Assembly (NCBI GenBank): GCA_038215275.1
Contig: JBBQRA010000235.1
Coordinates: 1-9,226 of the forward strand
Length of the DNA stretch: 9,226 nucleotides
Source: Ga0077553 sp038215275
Lineage (GTDB): Bacteria; Acidobacteriota; Terriglobia; Bryobacterales; Bryobacteraceae
Direction: 5' to 3'
In this document: positions 1 to 5,777 of the stretch, one piece after another
Layout: each line of letters opens with the position of its first letter
How positions within the stretch are numbered: position 1 is the stretch's first letter
Made by a program: the position numbers and the translations under genes
Notes under the pieces: generated by a model
Databases searched by the model: none
What the model saw: the letters and a program-made list of their open reading frames with translations, nothing else
Told to the model about the DNA's origin: nothing

Positions 1-150
1 TATTTCAGGCATGTGGAGTCGCACTCCCGCCTACGCTGCGCTGCTGTTCAATTTAGCTCCTGTCACGCCCAGAAGAAAGCAGAGGCGTGTCACTACACTT
101 TTATTGAGGCCGTAAACCATTGATAATAAATAGCTCTGCCAAATTTGGTG
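1..150. other. Lower-GC left edge, origin unknown
   Basis: No gene can be assigned here. Two plus-strand frames are open from the window edge, one to a TGA at 120-122 and one to a TAA at 113-115, so neither is distinctive. TGTCAC occurs twice (61-66 and 88-93), and CACGCC (64-69) can pair with GGCGTG (84-89). The stretch from about 90 to 160 is clearly more AT-rich than its surroundings. It begins exactly where the neighbouring M24 peptidase gene loses its 3' part, so it may be the edge of an insertion or a deletion scar. That is inference; no transposase or terminal repeat can be named. Confidence 0.3.
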
Positions 151-608
151 TTAAAGATGAGTCAAGAGTTGCCATTGGCCCTGGCCCCAGAGCTCGCGGG
201 TCTGGTTGCCGGGCGTCGGGGTGGGGTCCCGGTAGACGTCATAGAGACCGCCGTTGGAGCCTCCCCCGAGGGCGAGACGCTCGACGCCTTTCTCCGGGCC
301 GCGGTCGAGAAGACATAGATGGTGCGGCGGCGGGCGACGAACATCGTGGGCGAAACCAGCGAATGGAAGACCGGGTCTTCGTTGTACTCCCGCGAGACAA
401 CGAGCCACATGTTGACGTCGTGCTTTCGGAGCAAGGGCGGCAGGACCCGATCGAGGCGGAGTTTGAGCCACTCCTGCTGGATGGCGGCCTGTTCCCGGAC
501 CGGGGGAAGGGGGGACGAGGTTTGGGCGGCGACCCCGGAAACGAAGATGAGGGGCAGGCACAGAAGGCGCATGCTCCTCAGGATAAACGATCGGGTGGAT
601 TCCGCCAC
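151..608 (-). pseudogene. Truncated, frameshifted M24-family (Xaa-Pro aminopeptidase-like) secreted peptidase
   Basis: Only the N-terminal non-catalytic region of a secreted M24-type peptidase remains. Translation from 608 or, more likely, 572 gives a signal peptide (MRLLCLPLIFVSGVAAQ) and then a stretch with NMWLVVSREYNEDPVF and RRRTIYVF, wording typical of this family's N-domain. After TIYVF the reading frame is lost near 304-314. Restoring one T (TCTTCTCG to TCTTCTTCG on the minus strand) continues with DRGPEKGVERLALGGGSNGG and ELWGQGQWQLL, again as expected. The frame then ends at a TAA (151-153). The family is normally about 430-470 residues and carries its metal-binding catalytic domain in the missing C-terminal half, so no activity is expected. 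A sequencing error could explain the frameshift but not the truncation. The family call rests on recalled motifs, not a search. Confidence 0.72.
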
Positions 609-636
609 CTTCCCTGCCGCGTTGGCCGATTTCCCA

Positions 637-670
637 AGTTGGGCTACCCCTGCCAGTTGGGCTACCCCTG
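637..670. repeat. 18-bp-period tandem duplication across the response-regulator stop codon
   Basis: The 16-base unit AGTTGGGCTACCCCTG occurs exactly twice, at 637-652 and 655-670, with a period of 18. The right copy contains the last codons and the TAG stop (662-664) of the response regulator on the minus strand; the left copy lies just downstream of that gene. The left copy also overlaps a small palindrome, CCCAAGTTGGG (633-643). It looks like a local slippage duplication rather than a mobile repeat. It does not alter the conserved domain. Confidence 0.8.
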
Positions 671-1402
671 GAGGTGGAGGCCCTTGTGAATTGCGTAGAG
701 CGCGAGTTCGAGGCGGTCGGAAACTCCAAGCTTGTCAAAGATGTTGTGGAGATGGTTCTTCACCGTCTGCTCGCTGATGAACATCTTTTCGGCCATTTCC
801 TTGTTCTTGTAGCCTTGGGCGACGAGAGCCACGATCTCGCGTTCGCGGGTGCTAAGCGGAGAGCGTTCGCGTTGTTTCCCGCCAGAACTGCCTTGGGAAG
901 AGAGTTCGGAACCGGGGGACGCAAACTGGCGCATGACGGCAGCGGTGGTGTGGGAGTCGAGCCAGATTTCGCCGGAGTAGACCTTGCGGATGCTCTTGAC
1001 GATCAGATCCGGGGCCGTTTGCTTGAGCACGATACCCGAGCAGCCGAGCTTCATGGCCTGAACAAATTCGTTCTTATCGTCCGAGGCGGTGAGGATGATG
1101 ACGCGGGTGCGGCGATTGGTCTGCTGAATGGTTTGCAACGCCTGGAGCCCATCGAGGTTGGGCATACGGAGATCGAGCAGCAGGACATCGGGGTCGGTCT
1201 GTTGAACAAGCTCAATGACGGCGCGTCCGTCTCCAGCCTCACCGATGACTTCGACATCCGATTCGAGCGCCAGGAGCTTCTTCAGTCCGTCTCGGACGAT
1301 AGGATGATCGTCCGCTATTGCGACGCGAATCATCTTTACTTTGGGAATTTCCAGTTCGAGAAGGGTGTCAGTCAGTTCCATGATTACAGTGCCGCTTAGC
1401 AT
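662..1402 (-). CDS. NarL/FixJ-family response regulator (REC + LuxR-type HTH)
   Basis: A two-component response regulator: a phosphorylatable receiver domain controlling a DNA-binding domain. Numbered from the longest start, the receiver spans about residues 24-140. It has the acidic pair in IADDHP (D31, D32), the phospho-acceptor D77 in LLLDLRMP, the switch Thr T105 in ILTAS and the conserved Lys K127 in IVLKQ. A linker rich in Ser, Gly and Gln follows, then a LuxR-type helix-turn-helix with LSTREREIVALVAQG and MFISEQTVKNHLHNIFDKLG. The canonical core begins at the Met at 1333, giving 223 residues, the usual family length. The longer start at 1402 (246 residues) is kept because a good sigma70-like promoter lies just upstream; a third ATG is at 1381. 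No start has a strong Shine-Dalgarno. No histidine kinase is in the window, so the regulator is orphan here and its signal and targets are unknown. It ends 53 bp before the M24 remnant on the same strand. Confidence 0.95.
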   Translation of the reverse strand: MLSGTVIMELTDTLLELEIPKVKMIRVAIADDHPIVRDGLKKLLALESDVEVIGEAGDGRAVIELVQQTDPDVLLLDLRMPNLDGLQALQTIQQTNRRTRVIILTASDDKNEFVQAMKLGCSGIVLKQTAPDLIVKSIRKVYSGEIWLDSHTTAAVMRQFASPGSELSSQGSSGGKQRERSPLSTREREIVALVAQGYKNKEMAEKMFISEQTVKNHLHNIFDKLGVSDRLELALYAIHKGLHLQG

Positions 1403-1646
1403 AGCTCTTAGTAGCCTCGCCTCGATAGTAACGGGAGAGTAGTACGGGGGTCAATGCAGGTCTTTAGGAAGCTGAGACGACCAGTTGACCTTACGGAACT
1501 TCCAGAACTCACCTATTACTCTAAGGTTTTTGGCTACCGAAATCCCCGCGAAAGTGGGTATCACCGTGCGCATGGGATCGGGAGATTTTGCTTTTCGAAT
1601 AGGGTAATGATAACAGATACCGCGACGCCGCTAAGCCGTTGATGCG
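1403..1646. other. Non-coding gap between two minus-strand genes
   Basis: Apart from the response-regulator promoter, nothing convincing is seen. A 62-codon plus-strand open frame (1454-1642) has no family resemblance, is less GC-rich than the real genes, and overlaps the promoter, so it is not annotated. No clear hairpin-plus-T-run terminator follows the upstream 188-residue gene. Confidence 0.5.
1425..1454 (-). promoter_or_regulatory. Sigma70-like promoter of the response regulator
   Basis: On the minus strand, TTGACC (1449-1454) and TACTAT (1425-1430) are separated by 18 bases. Five of six -35 positions and five of six -10 positions match the consensus. Transcription would start near 1418, about 16 bases before the ATG at 1402, which suits the longest start of the response regulator. 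Confidence 0.55.
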
Positions 1647-2213
1647 CTAAAGGTTTTCGATCGACTGTTGGAGTTTCCCGGCGAAGTTCTCTCCCGATTC
1701 CGACCAGAGGGCACGGCGTTCGACGGGCAGGGCGCTGTCGAGATCCTGGACCAAACGAAGGAGACCTTTCAAATTGGAGCGGGTGTAGTAGGCGCTCGCC
1801 GGATCGTCGGCGTGGGGTAAATAGTGGGAGTCGAGGCCAAAGTCGATGCGGAGGTGTTCGGTAGAGGAGTCAGAGAAGTCAGGCCCGAAGCAGGTGAGGC
1901 TAACACGGGCCGGACGGAGTTCCCATTCTTTGCGGAATTGCCAGAGGCCCCACCAGGTTTCCAGGACGTAGGCGCAGTCGGCGTGGAGGAATTCATTGGC
2001 GCATTCGAGAACTTCCCCTGGGTCGAGAGGGTCTGGAAACGGGCGTTCAAGGAGCGGTGGTTCGGCGGAAGAGACCGCTTCGACGCGCAGGACGCTATGG
2101 GAGGGGTTCTGGGGCGAATACGGAAAGCGTTCCAGTACCTTGCCGAAAGGCCGGAGCATGGAGAGCGCGGAGAAGTTACGGAGCCAGTACGATAAATAAA
2201 GAGAGTCGGCCAT
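1647..2213 (-). CDS. Conserved protein of unknown function, 188 residues
   Basis: Function not recognised. The protein has no signal peptide and no membrane helices, so it is probably cytoplasmic. It is rich in aromatic and acidic residues, with segments such as LHADCAYVLETWWGLWQF, a central HLRIDFGLDSHYLP and a C-terminal LPVERRALWSESGENFA. These read like a well-conserved family that I recall as an Acidobacteria hypothetical, but this could not be checked. AAGGA lies directly before the ATG, too close to be a normal Shine-Dalgarno. A -10-like TATGAT lies 10 bases upstream of the ATG. The gene is divergent from the cytochrome oxidase subunit III gene with only 40 bp between the two starts, so control regions must overlap. 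Base composition matches its neighbours. Confidence 0.85.
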   Translation of the reverse strand: MADSLYLSYWLRNFSALSMLRPFGKVLERFPYSPQNPSHSVLRVEAVSSAEPPLLERPFPDPLDPGEVLECANEFLHADCAYVLETWWGLWQFRKEWELRPARVSLTCFGPDFSDSSTEHLRIDFGLDSHYLPHADDPASAYYTRSNLKGLLRLVQDLDSALPVERRALWSESGENFAGKLQQSIENL

Positions 2214-2223
2214 TCCTTACAAC

Positions 2224-2229
2224 ATCATA
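2224..2229 (-). promoter_or_regulatory. -10-like element of the 188-residue gene
   Basis: TATGAT on the minus strand, 10 bases before the ATG at 2213. Its predicted start site (about 2217) would leave a leader of only about four bases. A partial -35 match (TTGTCT, 2249-2254) lies 19 bases upstream, at the start of the divergent oxidase gene. Tentative. Confidence 0.35.
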
Positions 2230-2253
2230 AGGGGTAGGACGCGTCAGGAGACA

Positions 2254-2856
2254 ATGACAGATTCAGAGATTCGGCCGGCCGGCGAGGCGCCACTTTCCTC
2301 GGGGATGAGCTTAGGCACGATGGGCATGCTGCTCACCCTGCTTTCGATCGCCTGTTTTTTCGGTGCTTTGGTGATCGCCTACACGTTCATTTTGCCGGAT
2401 AACCCGGCGCGGGCGTCGATTGTGATTCCGTGGGTTTTTTGGCTGAGCACAGGGTTGATGCTGGTGAGCAGCGGGACGCTGCAATGGGCGAGGCGGGCGT
2501 TGAGGCGCGCGCTTTTCGTCAGCTACAGGCAACGGTTGCTAGTGACGATTGGAATTGGCTATGCATTTCTGGCGGCGCAGGTGGCCGGGGCGTGGTTGCT
2601 GCTGGCTAGCGGCGTGACGGTTTCGGGAAACCCTCAGGGCAACATGTTCTATGTATTCAGCTTTGTCCACGGGGCGCATTTGATTGGCGGCATTGGGGGC
2701 ATGCACTGGTTATACGGGCGATCGAGGCGCCTAGAAGATGGCGAGGAGCAACCGCTGCGACGACATCGTATGGAGGCGAGGCTGACGGGGATGTACTGGC
2801 ACTTCATGGGGGTTTTGTGGATCGGTCTGTTCGCGTTTTTGATTGGTTGGAGTTGA
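2254..2856 (+). CDS. Cytochrome c oxidase subunit III (haem-copper oxidase, five-helix type)
   Basis: Inner-membrane subunit III of a haem-copper terminal oxidase. This subunit has no redox centre; it stabilises subunit I and supports proton uptake. Five hydrophobic segments are visible, at about residues 22-47, 56-78, 95-118, 130-154 and 178-198. Five helices fit the short bacterial form rather than the seven-helix mitochondrial form. Family signatures are HGAHLIGGIGG (from His139) and YWHFMGVLWIGLFAFLIGW (from Tyr181), equivalent to the usual HGxH and YWHFVDxxW motifs. The ATG at 2254 is preceded by AGGAG three bases away and fits the family length of about 200. No subunit I, II or haem-insertion gene is nearby, so it is an orphan copy that must assemble with partners encoded elsewhere or belong to a dispersed oxidase set. 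It is divergent from the 188-residue gene. Confidence 0.9.
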   Translation: MTDSEIRPAGEAPLSSGMSLGTMGMLLTLLSIACFFGALVIAYTFILPDNPARASIVIPWVFWLSTGLMLVSSGTLQWARRALRRALFVSYRQRLLVTIGIGYAFLAAQVAGAWLLLASGVTVSGNPQGNMFYVFSFVHGAHLIGGIGGMHWLYGRSRRLEDGEEQPLRRHRMEARLTGMYWHFMGVLWIGLFAFLIGWS

Positions 2857-3030
2857 GGTAAGCGGGTCGGTTGTATGAGTCGTGCCGCTTCGGAAGCAGC
2901 CTCAGAAAAAAGCGAGGTTAAGAGGGAGAGCGCCGGGACGGGTGCAAAGTGACAAGGGCCGGGGTTCGTGTTTAGTACCACGCGCCTTTCAGGCGGGCTG
3001 CTTTTAGCCACAGTGGTGCGAAATAGAACG
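2857..3030. other. Intergenic region with small hairpins, left flank of the transposase fossil
   Basis: No gene is seen. Possible small stem-loops are GCTTCGGAAGC (2889-2899), CGCC/GGCG around TTTCA (2983-2995) and GGCT/AGCC (2996-3009). None is followed by a T-run, so none is a convincing intrinsic terminator for the oxidase gene. The last two resemble structures to the right of the transposase remnant. Confidence 0.4.
2982..3009. repeat. Left hairpin motif flanking the transposase fossil
   Basis: GCGCCTTTCAGGCGGGCTGC and the following TTTTAGCC form two adjacent short stem-loops. The same arrangement, with about 70% identity, recurs in the same orientation at 3533-3560 beyond the transposase remnant. 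It may be a subterminal hairpin of the old element, or a member of a dispersed hairpin repeat family. Confidence 0.45.
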
Positions 3031-3458
3031 ATGGTCGAATTCCGACGTAGCGCCCATGCAGTTTTCGGTCTGAAGTATCACGTGGTGTGGATCACCAGGT
3101 AGCGGTGCAAGGTGTTGAAAGTGCACATTGCGTAGCGAGCGCGAGACTTGATTCGCCAGTTCTTCGAAGCGCACGACGTATTGATCGAGCGGGTGGCCGT
3201 CCCAACGGATCACATTTCATACTGTAGTCAGCGCCAGCGAGTGTGGCGCCAGCGAAGCTGGTGTAGTACATCAAAGGACGGCGTAAAGAAGACTAGAGGA
3301 TGAATTTCCCGAACGAAGAAAGCGTTACTGGGGGTGGCATCATCTGTGGGCGCGGTCGACGAAGCGACGATCCCCCAGTACATCGCCAGTACATCGAGAA
3401 CAACAATTGGGACGAAGAAGATCAGGGGTTTAAGATCACCGCGCCCGCGGAGCCTTGA
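3031..3458 (+). pseudogene. Fossil IS200/IS605-family TnpA transposase (Y1-HUH)
   Basis: A decayed single-strand DNA transposase whose overall length (428 bp, about 142 codons) is close to an intact TnpA. From the ATG at 3031 the first frame reads HAVFGLKYHVVWITR, stop, then ARDLIRQFFEAHDVLIERV and PTDHI, the typical N-terminal half. An extra T splits the HUH motif (DHI, then H in another frame). A second frame from 3246 gives APAKLV, stop, YIKGR and later NFPN. A third frame from about 3337 gives SSVGAVDEATIPQYI. After an 11-bp duplication the frame shifts again to ENNNWDEEDQGFKITAPAEP and a TGA (3456-3458). The Tyr in QYIEN corresponds to the catalytic tyrosine. At least four in-frame TAG stops and several frameshifts mean it cannot be active. 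No TnpB partner is present. Confidence 0.85.
3375..3396. repeat. 11-bp tandem duplication in the transposase fossil
   Basis: CCAGTACATCG is present twice in tandem (3375-3385 and 3386-3396). The duplication covers the codons for the QYI segment that holds the catalytic tyrosine, and being 11 bp long it shifts the frame of the last 20 codons of TnpA. Removing one copy restores a continuous family-like C-terminus. Confidence 0.85.
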
Positions 3459-3560
3459 GCCGGCTCTCAGCCGGGAGAGCCTTCAGCCGGCTTTAGCCTC
3501 ACCCCGTGACTTTCAGTCGCGATCCAACCCCACCTCCTTTCAGGCGGAGGTTGTTTAGTC
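3450..3560. repeat. Cluster of short hairpins, right flank of the transposase fossil
   Basis: Small inverted repeats in about 110 bp: GAGCC/GGCTC (3450-3466), GGCTCT/AGAGCC (3462-3481, 6-bp stem, 8-base loop), GGCT-TT-AGCC (3489-3498), GACT-TTC-AGTC (3508-3518, extendable with a wobble pair) and ACCTCC/GGAGGT around TTTCAGGC (3532-3551). Three contain a TTCAG or TTTCAG core. The first overlaps the last codons of TnpA; the rest lie between its stop and the next gene. They may be the right-end DNA hairpins of an IS200/IS605 element plus related repeats. No T-run is present, so they are unlikely to be a simple terminator. Confidence 0.55.
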
Positions 3561-3650
3561 TGGCAGCCGAGGCGTAAGGCCCTCGCTCGATGCCGCTCAC
3601 CGGTCGCGAACGACGCCGGTTGATCATGCTGGTACTCGAGAAGGAGTTGA

Positions 3651-3656
3651 TACAAT
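3651..3656 (+). promoter_or_regulatory. -10-like element just before the beta-lactamase-family gene
   Basis: TACAAT lies 8 bases upstream of the ATG at 3665. The predicted start site (about 3663) would give a two-base leader. No good -35 is seen at normal spacing; TTGATC (3620-3625) is 25 bases away. No Shine-Dalgarno sits at a useful distance, consistent with a nearly leaderless transcript. Tentative. Confidence 0.35.
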
Positions 3657-3664
3657 CGGGCGCG

Positions 3665-4804
3665 ATGCGATTTCTCATTTTTGGACTGATGGCGGGAGCG
3701 CTCTGGGCGCAGAACGGATTGGACGCGCGGCGGTTGGCCGCAATTCCAGCTCGGATGCAGGAGTTTGTGGCTGCGGGGAAGGTCGCCGGGATGGTGACGC
3801 TCGTCGGCCGGTCGGGAGGAGTGGTGGACCTAAAGGCGACTGGGTACTTCGACCTCGATTCGAAAACTCCGCTACGCACGGATCACATCTTTCAGATCCA
3901 TTCGATGACGAAGCCGATTGTCGCCATCGGAATCCTGATGCTGGCCGAAGAGGGCAAACTTTCGATCTCCGATCCGGTGGAAAAGCACCTGCCCGAGTTT
4001 AGGACGCTGCGGGAGAAGATCACGCTGCTGCAACTGTTGACGCATACCGCGGGGATGCCATTGAACCCGCCGCCCGGAGTCGGAGAGCTTCACGGAGCCT
4101 TGCACAAGCCGCTGGCCGACGTCGCGCTGGTGTACTCGCAGACGCCGCCAGGCTACCCGCCGGGGAGCAAGTGGCAGTACAGCAATGGGGGAATCGCGGT
4201 GTTGGCGCGAATCCTCGAAGTGCATTCGGGGATGCGTTTCGAAGAGTTTCTCGCCCAGCGGATCTTCGAGCCGGTGGGGATGAAGGACTCTTACATCTTC
4301 CCGCCGAAGGAAAAATGGGGGCGCATGCCAACCGCGTATATCCTGCGCGACGGCAAACCGCTGAAATACACCGACGACCCGCTGGGGGAAGGGGCAATGA
4401 AGTACCGGGCGGGGGCCAAGTACTCGCTGCCGGAGGGCGGCGTGTACTCGACGGCCAGCGACCTGTTTCTGCTTTACCAGGCGCTGCTGCGGGATGGGAA
4501 GGCGGCCAACGGTTTCCGCCTGCTCTCGCCGGCTTCAGTGCGGCTGATGCGGACGGTGCAGACCGGCGACCTGCCGACGAACGGCCCGGGGATGGGCTGG
4601 GGCCTTGGCTGTTCCGTCGTACGACCCGGCTTTTCGCCCATGGGGATGAGCCCGGGGACGTACGGCCACGGCGGGCGGTACGGCACGTACTCGTTTATCG
4701 ATCCGGCGAAAGACCTGATCGGGATCTTTCTGATTCATCGCGAAGGCGGCAGCGACGAGCGCACCGCCTTCGTGCAGATGACTTACTCGGCGTTAGTTGA
4801 GTAA
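3665..4804 (+). CDS. Secreted serine beta-lactamase-family hydrolase (class C / S12 type)
   Basis: An exported serine hydrolase of the beta-lactamase/penicillin-binding-protein fold (PF00144 type). Members include class C beta-lactamases, D-aminopeptidases and EstB-like esterases; the substrate cannot be told from sequence. The chosen ATG gives 379 residues opening with a signal peptide (MRFLIFGLMAGALWAQ). An upstream in-frame ATG at 3590 would add 25 charged residues before it, which is unlikely. Active-site motifs are SMTK (Ser80 nucleophile, Lys83), YSN (Tyr172-Asn174) and HGG (His335-Gly337) in place of KTG. LLTHTAGMP and PEGGVYSTASDL are also typical. The predicted location is the periplasm. 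Its last 12 bases overlap the 3' end of the convergent hemB gene. Many such proteins are esterases or peptidases, so antibiotic resistance should not be assumed. Confidence 0.93.
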   Translation: MRFLIFGLMAGALWAQNGLDARRLAAIPARMQEFVAAGKVAGMVTLVGRSGGVVDLKATGYFDLDSKTPLRTDHIFQIHSMTKPIVAIGILMLAEEGKLSISDPVEKHLPEFRTLREKITLLQLLTHTAGMPLNPPPGVGELHGALHKPLADVALVYSQTPPGYPPGSKWQYSNGGIAVLARILEVHSGMRFEEFLAQRIFEPVGMKDSYIFPPKEKWGRMPTAYILRDGKPLKYTDDPLGEGAMKYRAGAKYSLPEGGVYSTASDLFLLYQALLRDGKAANGFRLLSPASVRLMRTVQTGDLPTNGPGMGWGLGCSVVRPGFSPMGMSPGTYGHGGRYGTYSFIDPAKDLIGIFLIHREGGSDERTAFVQMTYSALVE

Positions 4805-5764
4805 CCTGGCGGCATCCTTGGCGAAGTAAGTGAGGATGATGCTCGCCCCGGCGCGCTTGATGGACGTTAGCGACTCCATCATCATACGGTCGCCGTCAAT
4901 CCAGCCCAAGCGGGCTGCGGCCACGATCTGGCTGAACTCGCCGGAGACCTGGTAGGCGGCGATAGGCACTTCGAAGCGGTCGTAGGCTTGGCGGATGATG
5001 TCGAGGTAGGCGAGGGCGGGCTTAACCATGAGGATGTCGGCACCCTCCTCGAGGTCGAGGGCCATCTCCTTCATCGCTTCTCGGGCGTTGGCGGGGTCCA
5101 TCTGGTAGGTGCGGCGGTCGCCGAACTGGGGGGTCGACTCGGCGGCCTCGCGGAAGGGGCCGTAGTAGCTGGAGGCGAACTTCGCGGCGTAGGCCATGAT
5201 GGGGATGTGGGAGAACCCGGACTCGTCGAGGGAGTCCCGGATGGCGGCCACGCGGCCGTCCATCATGTCGGACGGGGCGACGATGTCGGCACCGGCGCGG
5301 GCGTGGGAGACGGCGGAGGCCGCGAGCCATTCGAGTGTAATGTCGTTGTCGACGTCGCCATCGACGATCTTGCCGCAGTGGCCGTGAGAGGTGTACTCGC
5401 AGTTGCAGACGTCCGTAACGACAAGTAGCTCGGGGACCTCCTGCTTGATCGAGCGCACAGCGAGTTGAACGACGCCGTCCTCGTCGTAGGCTCCGGTGGC
5501 CTCCTCATCCTTGTGTTTGGGGATGCCGAACAGGATGACCCCGCCAATGCCGAGCGAGTGGATGAGAGCGCATTCTTTGACGGTTTCGTCGATGGACATT
5601 TGAAAGTTGCCCGGCATTGCCCCGATCTCCTTGCGGATGCCTTCGCCTTCGACGACGAACAAGGGAAAGATGAAGTTGGAAGGCTGGAGGTGGGTCTCGC
5701 GGACGAGGGCGCGCATGGCCGGGGAGCGGCGGAGACGGCGAGGGCGGTCGATGGGGAAGGGCAT
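4793..5764 (-). CDS. hemB: Delta-aminolevulinic acid dehydratase (porphobilinogen synthase)
   Basis: Condenses two molecules of 5-aminolevulinate into porphobilinogen, the second common step of tetrapyrrole (haem) synthesis; cytoplasmic. At 323 residues it has the family's full length. The two catalytic lysines are clear: K195 in MAYAAKFASSYYGPFR and the Schiff-base K248 in MVKPALAYLD. The cysteine cluster CNCEYTSHGHC (C120, C122, C130) predicts a zinc-dependent enzyme. IVAPSDMMDGRV and AAYQVSGEF are further signatures. The start at 5764 gives the usual N-terminus (RPRRLRRSPAMRALVRET). No classical Shine-Dalgarno is seen; a TAAAAT hexamer lies 7 bases before the ATG. It begins 10 bp after the 308-residue repeat protein and may be cotranscribed with it or have its own start. 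No other hem gene is in the window. Confidence 0.97.
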   Translation of the reverse strand: MPFPIDRPRRLRRSPAMRALVRETHLQPSNFIFPLFVVEGEGIRKEIGAMPGNFQMSIDETVKECALIHSLGIGGVILFGIPKHKDEEATGAYDEDGVVQLAVRSIKQEVPELLVVTDVCNCEYTSHGHCGKIVDGDVDNDITLEWLAASAVSHARAGADIVAPSDMMDGRVAAIRDSLDESGFSHIPIMAYAAKFASSYYGPFREAAESTPQFGDRRTYQMDPANAREAMKEMALDLEEGADILMVKPALAYLDIIRQAYDRFEVPIAAYQVSGEFSQIVAAARLGWIDGDRMMMESLTSIKRAGASIILTYFAKDAARLLN

Positions 5765-5771
5765 AGGCCCT

Positions 5772-5777
5772 ATTTTA
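5772..5777 (-). promoter_or_regulatory. hemB: -10-like element just before hemB
   Basis: TAAAAT on the minus strand, 7 bases before the hemB ATG and overlapping the TAA stop (5775-5777) of the preceding gene. The predicted transcript would start one base before the ATG. The start region is also a near-palindrome (ATAGG-G-CCTAT). The -35 region is weak, so the alternative is simple readthrough from the upstream gene. Confidence 0.35.

Noticed and set aside
674..1399. 241-codon plus-strand open frame opposite the response regulator
   Set aside because: The minus-strand frame carries all receiver and HTH residues; the plus frame has none.
1454..1642. 62-codon plus-strand open frame in the intergenic gap
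   Set aside because: No recognisable family, no ribosome binding site, atypical composition, and it overlaps the response-regulator promoter.
3250..3262. Perfect hairpin CCAGC-GAA-GCTGG as a regulatory site
   Set aside because: It falls inside the APAKLV codons of the TnpA fossil and is explained by coding sequence.
3334..3558. 74-codon plus-strand open frame as a separate gene
   Set aside because: Its first part is a piece of the TnpA fossil; the rest is out of frame after the 11-bp duplication.
3665..4804. Antibiotic-resistance gene
   Set aside because: The class C-like fold is shared by many esterases and peptidases, and nothing in the sequence or neighbourhood points to resistance.
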